In this document: positions 7,239 through 10,704 of the stretch, in pieces
How the letters are laid out: every line of letters starts with the position of its first letter
How positions within the stretch are numbered: position 1 is the stretch's first letter
Assembly: GCA_021827245.1 (NCBI GenBank)
Contig: JAKAWN010000222.1
Coordinates: 1-10,704, forward strand
Length of the DNA: 10,704 nt
Source: Acidobacteriota bacterium
GTDB taxonomy: Bacteria > Acidobacteriota > Terriglobia > UBA7540
Reading direction: 5' to 3'
Program-made: the position numbers and the translations under genes
Notes under the pieces: model-generated
Seen by the model: only the letters and a program-made list of their open reading frames with translations
What the model was told of the DNA's origin: nothing
Databases searched by the model: none

Positions 7239-7667
7239 ATGGCAAGTTCGACCAAAGCAGCCGACAAGAGATTGGATATGGCTTATGGCCGGCCTAAATT
7301 CAGGACGCTTCTTGTGGACGAAGACTCGAGCGACGTCCGGTACTATGATGGCGTTCTGCGGGCCATCGGCCACGAAGTTGTTGCCTGCGAATCTTACGCG
7401 GAAGCCCTGGCCCGTTTGAACCGCGAGAACTTTGACGTGGTTGTTGTGGGGCAGGGAAGCCCGGCATTTGAAGGGCGGCAGGTTCTCTCTCGCGCGCTGG
7501 AGATCAATCCGGATGTGCCGGTCCTGGTTGTGGCGCGGACGTTGGACATCGACTGCTATCTGGAAGCGATGGAAATTGGCGCGGCCGATTATCTGGAGCG
7601 ATGTGCGGCGCCCCGCGATTTCATACGCTCAGTAGACGCTCATCGCCGGCTTAAGGCAGCAGCCTGA
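7239..7667 (+). CDS. stand-alone pseudo-receiver (response-regulator REC-like) protein
   Basis: 142 residues with an AGGAGG site (7228-7233) 5 nt before the ATG. After an N-terminal tail of about 20 residues, a CheY-like domain runs to the end with no output domain. Strand 1 ends in LLVDEDSSD (24-32), keeping the acidic pair Asp27-Glu28 at the CheY Asp12/Asp13 positions. Strand 3, FDVVVVGQGSPAFEG (65-79), aligns with the usual FDLVLLDxxMPxxDG, placing Gly71 where the phospho-acceptor Asp should be; Pro75 and Gly79 stay in register. The switch Thr/Ser after strand 4 is Ala99 (PVLVVA), and the strand 5 Lys-Pro is Arg121-Cys122 (GAADYLERC). All three signalling residues are therefore replaced, so phosphorylation by a histidine kinase is unlikely. 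Such domains usually act by protein contact. No kinase is adjacent and the partner is unknown. Confidence 0.85.
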   Translation: MASSTKAADKRLDMAYGRPKFRTLLVDEDSSDVRYYDGVLRAIGHEVVACESYAEALARLNRENFDVVVVGQGSPAFEGRQVLSRALEINPDVPVLVVARTLDIDCYLEAMEIGAADYLERCAAPRDFIRSVDAHRRLKAAA

Positions 7668-7685
7668 ACGTGGTTTTTTGTTTTT
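7654..7685 (+). terminator. possible terminator after the pseudo-receiver gene
   Basis: A four-base stem AGGC/GCCT (7654-7657 and 7662-7665) overlaps the TGA stop region and is followed nine bases later by two T-runs (7674-7679 and 7681-7685). The T tract is good but the stem is too short and too far away for confidence. Confidence 0.3.
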
Positions 7686-7738
7686 GCGTCCGGCAATCTG
7701 ATCGGCTGGACCTTCAGTTCCGTGACCTTTGCAAGATG

Positions 7739-7767
7739 GCTGCACGCTGGAAGTGTCAGCGTGCAGC
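7739..7767 (-). terminator. perfect 11-bp hairpin at the end of the OsmC gene
   Basis: GCTGCACGCTG (7739-7749) and CAGCGTGCAGC (7757-7767) are exact reverse complements around a 7-nt loop (7750-7756). On the minus strand the stem contains the last codons of the OsmC gene, and the TGA stop (7758-7756) straddles the stem-loop junction. No T-run follows on either strand, so it is either a non-canonical (possibly bidirectional) terminator between convergent genes or a 3'-end stabiliser. Confidence 0.55.
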
Positions 7768-8208
7768 AGGGGGTTCGGCGACCATCGCGTCTGCTGTTTC
7801 GGGAATGATCTCGAAACGTGTGTCAATTGTGGCCGTCTTGCCGATCATTGCGCCCACCGAACAGTACTTGCTTTCTGAAAGGTGAATAGCTTTTTTGACG
7901 GCTTTAGGATCGACGCACCCGCGAAGCTTGTGAACGATCGTGACCCGAGTAAATACCTTGGGTGCCTCCTCGCGCTGCTCCGCGCTCAATTCCACGTCGT
8001 AGCCGGTTACGTGCTGGCGCATCTTTCGCAAGATGCCGATTACATCGAAGGCTGTACATCCTCCGAGGGCCAGAAGAGCCAGTTCGACGGGCTTGACGCC
8101 TGTGTTTCCCTGTGTGTCATCCATGACGACAGTATGGCCGGCAGGGGATTCGCCCACAAATTGACGCCCATTCTCAACTGCCGTGAGATGTAGTTTTCCC
8201 TGGACCAT
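7756..8208 (-). CDS. OsmC/Ohr-superfamily protein (YhfA-like)
   Basis: 150 residues from the ATG at 8208, chosen because AGGAAG sits 6 nt upstream and because MVQGKLHLTAVENGRQF is the normal start of this subfamily. The frame is open to 8298, but the earlier ATGs lack ribosome sites and the first would overlap the citrate synthase stop. Family features: SPAGHTVVMD (21-30), VELALLALGGCTAFDVI (41-57) with Glu42 and Cys51, and SKYCSVGAM (113-121) with Cys116. The Cys51-Cys116 pair matches the peroxidatic and resolving cysteines of OsmC/Ohr thiol peroxidases that reduce organic hydroperoxides in the cytoplasm. Many members of this YhfA-like branch are not biochemically tested, so 'peroxidase' is an inference. 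The gene lies 61 nt downstream of citrate synthase on the same strand and is probably co-transcribed. Confidence 0.88.
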   Translation of the reverse strand: MVQGKLHLTAVENGRQFVGESPAGHTVVMDDTQGNTGVKPVELALLALGGCTAFDVIGILRKMRQHVTGYDVELSAEQREEAPKVFTRVTIVHKLRGCVDPKAVKKAIHLSESKYCSVGAMIGKTATIDTRFEIIPETADAMVAEPPAAR

Positions 8209-8214
8209 GACTGG

Positions 8215-8220
8215 CTTCCT
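8215..8220 (-). promoter_or_regulatory. ribosome binding site deciding the OsmC start
   Basis: AGGAAG on the minus strand, 6 nt before the ATG at 8208. The alternative ATG at 8247 has no such site. Confidence 0.7.
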
Positions 8221-8269
8221 GCGGACAAGGTAATCTTCCTTGTTCATACTGTGCGAACCGGGATCAGCC

Positions 8270-9577
8270 TTATTTCGGATTACCGCGCGCTGCCACACTC
8301 GCCCCGCTTGCCGCCTTGATGACCCATTCAGTGCTCACCGATTTGGGCCGGGTGATCGGCGTGCCGAGTAACCGGTTGAGGACAAGCTGCGAGCACATCC
8401 CAAGGGCGCGCGAAACTCCGAACAGCACCGTGTAATAGTCAAATTCGGTCAGGCCAAACAGGTAAAGCAAGGACCCGGAGCCTGCATCAACATTCGGCCA
8501 GGGATCTTTGGCCTTGCCCTGTTCCTTGAGGACTGCCGGAGTGATATGGAATAAGCGGTCGACGATCCTGAAGATTTCATCATTCGGGCAGACTCGTTCG
8601 CCGAACTCATGAAAAGCCGTGAAGCGTGGGTCGGTAACGCGAAGAACCGCATGGCCGTAACCCGGAACCACCCGGCCATCATTGAGAGTCGCCACCACAA
8701 AGTCTCGCAACTGGTCGTCGGTTGGCACACCTTTGTATCTCTTGCGAATATCCAAAACAAAGTGGAGGCATTCCTGGTTGGCAAGCCCGTGCAGCGGGCC
8801 GGCAAGGCCGTTCATGCCGGCAGAAACGGCGTAAAACGCATCCGATAGCGCCGAGCCCACGGTGTGGCAGGTAAACGCGCTGACGTTGCCGCCCTCGTGG
8901 TCACAATGCAGCGTCATATAAAGACGGATGAGATTGCGAAACTCCCCCGTCGGATCAGGCAATCCAAGCATGGCTGCGTAATCCGCGCCCCAATCCAGGC
9001 TGGGATTAGGCGGCAATGGCTTGCCCTTGCGAGTATGAATCCTGTAGATGCCTGCGGCGATTCCCGGGAGCCGGGCAAGCAGGAGGAGAGAATCTTCCAG
9101 GGTCGGCTCCCAGTAATCCATCTTGTGCATCCCTTCCGAATACCGCTTTCGAAACACCGACTCACGTTCCATGGAAAGGATGGCCGTGCTGAACATAGCC
9201 ATCGGGTGGGTGTCAGGGGGCAAGGCATTCAGCACATCCCATATGTAAGAAGGAACCTCAGCGCGCTCCCGAAGCTCCTGCTGAAGGCTGGCAAGCGCTT
9301 CAGAGTCCGGAAGTTCACCGGTGCAAAGCAGGTAAAATATCTCTTCAGGAAGCCGGTTCTTCAAATCACCAATCGGGAAGCCGCGGACCACCAAACCTTT
9401 ATCCGGCTCTACGACTGAGGTGTCGCAGACAAGGCCTTTCACACCTCGCATCCCACCAAAAACTTGCGCGACCGTTACCTCGGATATAACAGCCGCCCCA
9501 TGTTCGGCGACGACGTTGTGAGCCCTATCGCGGAGAACTGGTGCCTGTTCGGCCAGTCGATCATGTAGTTTTCCCAT
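8270..9577 (-). CDS. gltA: citrate synthase, mitochondrial/eukaryotic-type
   Basis: 435 residues from the ATG at 9577. It condenses acetyl-CoA and oxaloacetate to citrate, the entry step of the TCA cycle, in the cytoplasm. The catalytic triad known from pig heart enzyme is present: His263 in AGPLHGLANQE, His309 in VVPGYGHAVLR, and Asp364 in PWPNVDAGSG. Long blocks closely follow mitochondrial citrate synthase rather than E. coli GltA: HEGGNVSAFTCHTVGSALSD (about 227-246), EQGKAKDPWPNVDA, and YYTVLFGVSRALG (about 381-393). The N-terminal zinc or NADH-binding domain of type II enzymes is absent, so NADH inhibition is not expected. The frame is open to 9655, but AAGGGAG lies 6 nt before ATG 9577 and the TATAAT box falls inside the longer frame, so the shorter start is chosen. 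Similar enzymes are known in Geobacter and other bacteria. It precedes the OsmC gene. Confidence 0.95.
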   Translation of the reverse strand: MGKLHDRLAEQAPVLRDRAHNVVAEHGAAVISEVTVAQVFGGMRGVKGLVCDTSVVEPDKGLVVRGFPIGDLKNRLPEEIFYLLCTGELPDSEALASLQQELRERAEVPSYIWDVLNALPPDTHPMAMFSTAILSMERESVFRKRYSEGMHKMDYWEPTLEDSLLLLARLPGIAAGIYRIHTRKGKPLPPNPSLDWGADYAAMLGLPDPTGEFRNLIRLYMTLHCDHEGGNVSAFTCHTVGSALSDAFYAVSAGMNGLAGPLHGLANQECLHFVLDIRKRYKGVPTDDQLRDFVVATLNDGRVVPGYGHAVLRVTDPRFTAFHEFGERVCPNDEIFRIVDRLFHITPAVLKEQGKAKDPWPNVDAGSGSLLYLFGLTEFDYYTVLFGVSRALGMCSQLVLNRLLGTPITRPKSVSTEWVIKAASGASVAARGNPK

Positions 9578-9583
9578 TTGCCA

Positions 9584-9590
9584 CTCCCTT
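9584..9590 (-). promoter_or_regulatory. ribosome binding site deciding the citrate synthase start
   Basis: AAGGGAG on the minus strand, 6 nt before the ATG at 9577. It favours this start over the upstream in-frame ATG at 9655. Confidence 0.75.
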
Positions 9591-9601
9591 AGCAACCCAT
9601 T

Positions 9602-9607
9602 ATTATA
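9602..9607 (-). promoter_or_regulatory. -10 box of the citrate synthase promoter
   Basis: A perfect TATAAT on the minus strand. No good -35 exists at 17 bp; the best is TTGAGG (9627-9622) with only 14 bp spacing, which fits a promoter that needs an activator. The expected start near 9595 leaves an 18-nt leader. Confidence 0.6.
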
Positions 9608-9640
9608 CAATAACTTGTACGCCTCAATCGACCCATTGGC

Positions 9641-9678
9641 AGTGAGGGCGATCACATAAGTTTGTGATCTAGGTCACT
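9641..9678. promoter_or_regulatory. tandem CRP/FNR-type operator array upstream of citrate synthase
   Basis: Four 5-base half-sites occur at exact 11-bp steps (plus strand): AGTGA (9641-9645), TCACA (9652-9656), TGTGA (9663-9667), TCACT (9674-9678), with 6-bp spacers throughout. They form two sites of the CRP form TGTGA-N6-TCACA, each with one outer-base mismatch, whose centres (9648.5 and 9670.5) are 22 bp apart, about two helical turns. The right-hand site contains CTAG at its centre, as in the E. coli CRP consensus. The half-site array is symmetrical as a whole. It lies just upstream of the expected -35 of citrate synthase, so activation is likelier than simple promoter occlusion. The regulator is not in the window. 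Confidence 0.65.
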
Positions 9679-9725
9679 CCCCTTCGCACCTTTTCCTTCG
9701 CTTCAGGTCATGCTGCCCATTTTAA

Positions 9726-9759
9726 CTCCCTGGACGCCGCTCGGCGCATTTCCCGGGAG
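9726..9759 (-). terminator. possible terminator after the quinoprotein gene
   Basis: An outer stem CTCCC (9726-9730) with GGGAG (9755-9759) encloses an inner CGCC/GGCG hairpin (9735-9738, 9743-9746). It begins just past the TAA of the quinoprotein gene. TTAAAA rather than a T-run follows on the minus strand, so the call is tentative. Confidence 0.35.
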
Positions 9760-9761
9760 GG

Positions 9762-10704
9762 TTAGCGAGGCAATGCAAAAGCCACGTAGCTGCCGCCTGA
9801 CGGGGCGCCCCACTTTCCTCCTCCGGCGCCAATCACCACGTATTGCCGGCCATCGACTTCGTAGGTTGCCGGGGTTGCGTTTCCGGCTGCGGGCAGCGTC
9901 GCTTCCCAGACCAGTTTGCCCGTGGCCTTGTCGTATGCGTGGAACTTGTTATCATGATCGGTGGCCGCAATAAAGACAAGCCCGCCGGCCGTCACCAGTG
10001 GACCGCCATAGTTCTCACTGCCGGTGTTGCGGATTCCCTTCTTGACCAGGGATGGAAACTCGCCGAAAGGAATGCGCCAGACAAATTTCCCCGTGTTCAA
10101 GTTGATGGCATTCAAGGTGCCCCAGGGTGGTTTCACCGCAGGATATCCTTGCGGGTCGAGGAATTTATTGTAGCCGTCGCTCATGTACTTCAGCCAGGGC
10201 CCATTTTCCGCCGTATTCCACTCGCCCTTCGCCATGGTTTCCTTTCCCGTTCTCACATAAGTCGCGATGGCTTGGATGGCGCCATTCCCTACCTGCGCGA
10301 ACGCCGGCATGCGGCCGCCCCCTTTTTCGATGATGTCCTCCACCTGGGATTCGTTGTACTTCCTGCCGATGCTCTTAAGCGCGGGGAACTCCGGCGGGCT
10401 GCCGGCCAGATCAGCCCTGTGGCAACTCGAACAGTTGCTCATATAGAGCCGGCGTCCGCTCACAAGCCCCGTCGTCTTGGGGCGCGGAACAAGCCGAAGG
10501 ATCCAGGCCATCACATTAGCGTTGACGTAAAGTATTCCGGTAGTGGGATCGAAAGCGGGGCCCCCCCATTCGCCGCCTCCATCGAAGCCAGGAAAGATGA
10601 CAGTCCCCTGCAGGCTGGGAGGAATAAACTGCCCTCCGTAGCGAAGCTTCCGCAGCCTCGCCAGCACCGCCTTGTGCGCCGCCGGCGTCCGGTCCGTCAC
10701 CGTC
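9762..10704 (-). CDS. PQQ-dependent dehydrogenase with embedded cytochrome c domain, 5' partial
   Basis: The frame enters from the right edge (ACG before the GTG at 10700) and ends at the TAA at 9764-9762; about 313 residues are visible. The organisation is quinoprotein beta-propeller, then cytochrome c, then propeller. [20 protein letters not shown] (41-60, counted from the GTG) is a PQQ-propeller blade motif. CSSCH (90-94) binds haem c, and Met131 in GGGRMPAF is the likely sixth ligand. Later blades show [19 protein letters not shown] (196-214), [19 protein letters not shown] (230-248) and [18 protein letters not shown] (253-270), closing with [10 protein letters not shown]. Family members oxidise glucose, other aldoses or alcohols in the periplasm and pass electrons through the haem to the respiratory chain. 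The N-terminal propeller with the PQQ-contacting residues and any signal peptide lie outside, so the substrate cannot be stated. This arrangement is seen in acidobacterial and planctomycete quinoprotein glucose-dehydrogenase-like proteins. Confidence 0.88.
   Translation of the reverse strand, partial: TVTDRTPAAHKAVLARLRKLRYGGQFIPPSLQGTVIFPGFDGGGEWGGPAFDPTTGILYVNANVMAWILRLVPRPKTTGLVSGRRLYMSNCSSCHRADLAGSPPEFPALKSIGRKYNESQVEDIIEKGGGRMPAFAQVGNGAIQAIATYVRTGKETMAKGEWNTAENGPWLKYMSDGYNKFLDPQGYPAVKPPWGTLNAINLNTGKFVWRIPFGEFPSLVKKGIRNTGSENYGGPLVTAGGLVFIAATDHDNKFHAYDKATGKLVWEATLPAAGNATPATYEVDGRQYVVIGAGGGKWGAPSGGSYVAFALPR

Noticed and set aside
7055..7297. Small plus-strand ORF (80 residues) before the receiver gene
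   Set aside because: It overlaps the strongly supported receiver start in another frame and its product resembles nothing. The GGGAG upstream is not enough.
8864..9418. 184-residue open frame on the plus strand
   Set aside because: Antisense shadow of citrate synthase, with no ribosome site and a low-complexity Arg/Lys-rich product.
9578..9655. 26-residue N-terminal extension of citrate synthase
   Set aside because: The TATAAT box lies inside it, and a good ribosome site precedes ATG 9577.

Overview
The window is a moderately GC-rich bacterial chromosome segment. It most resembles an acidobacterium (Acidobacteriota, Bryobacter/Solibacter-like). This is an inference from gene content: a Tat-exported Gfo/Idh/MocA oxidoreductase next to a Tat-exported sugar-isomerase-like TIM barrel, a quinoprotein with an embedded cytochrome c, a mitochondrial-type citrate synthase, and sigma-70-type TATAAT promoters with AGGAGG ribosome sites. 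I see no rRNA, tRNA, CRISPR, insertion sequence or phage genes.

Layout. (1) 1-707 (+): 3' part of a ThiD-like kinase whose catalytic loop is degenerate. (2) 987-5398 (+): a four-gene cluster of an ACS-family MFS transporter, an RraA-family aldolase-like protein, a Tat-signal Gfo/Idh/MocA oxidoreductase and a Tat-signal TIM-barrel isomerase/epimerase. It starts at a strong extended -10 promoter lying almost on the first codon. (3) 5479-6885 (-): a UDP-sugar 6-dehydrogenase of the WbpA type, converging on the cluster. (4) 7239-7667 (+): a stand-alone receiver domain lacking the phospho-acceptor Asp and the conserved Thr and Lys, i.e. a pseudo-receiver. (5) 7756-9577 (-): citrate synthase followed by an OsmC-family protein, probably one transcript. 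It is preceded by a TATAAT box and an ordered array of four CRP/FNR-type half-sites, and ends in a perfect 11-bp hairpin. (6) 9762-10704 (-): C-terminal part of a PQQ-dependent dehydrogenase with an inserted cytochrome c domain, running off the window.

How the genes fit together. Cluster 2 looks like a small sugar or sugar-acid catabolic module. Two of its enzymes carry export signals, so part of the chemistry probably happens outside the cytoplasm before uptake by the MFS carrier. The quinoprotein at the right edge is also an extracytoplasmic sugar or alcohol oxidase. Citrate synthase is a central metabolism gene under what looks like CRP/FNR-superfamily control.

No obvious new defence or mobile system is present. 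The points most worth checking are the citrate synthase operator array, the pseudo-receiver, the exported oxidoreductase/TIM-barrel pair and the ThiD-like protein lacking its catalytic residue.
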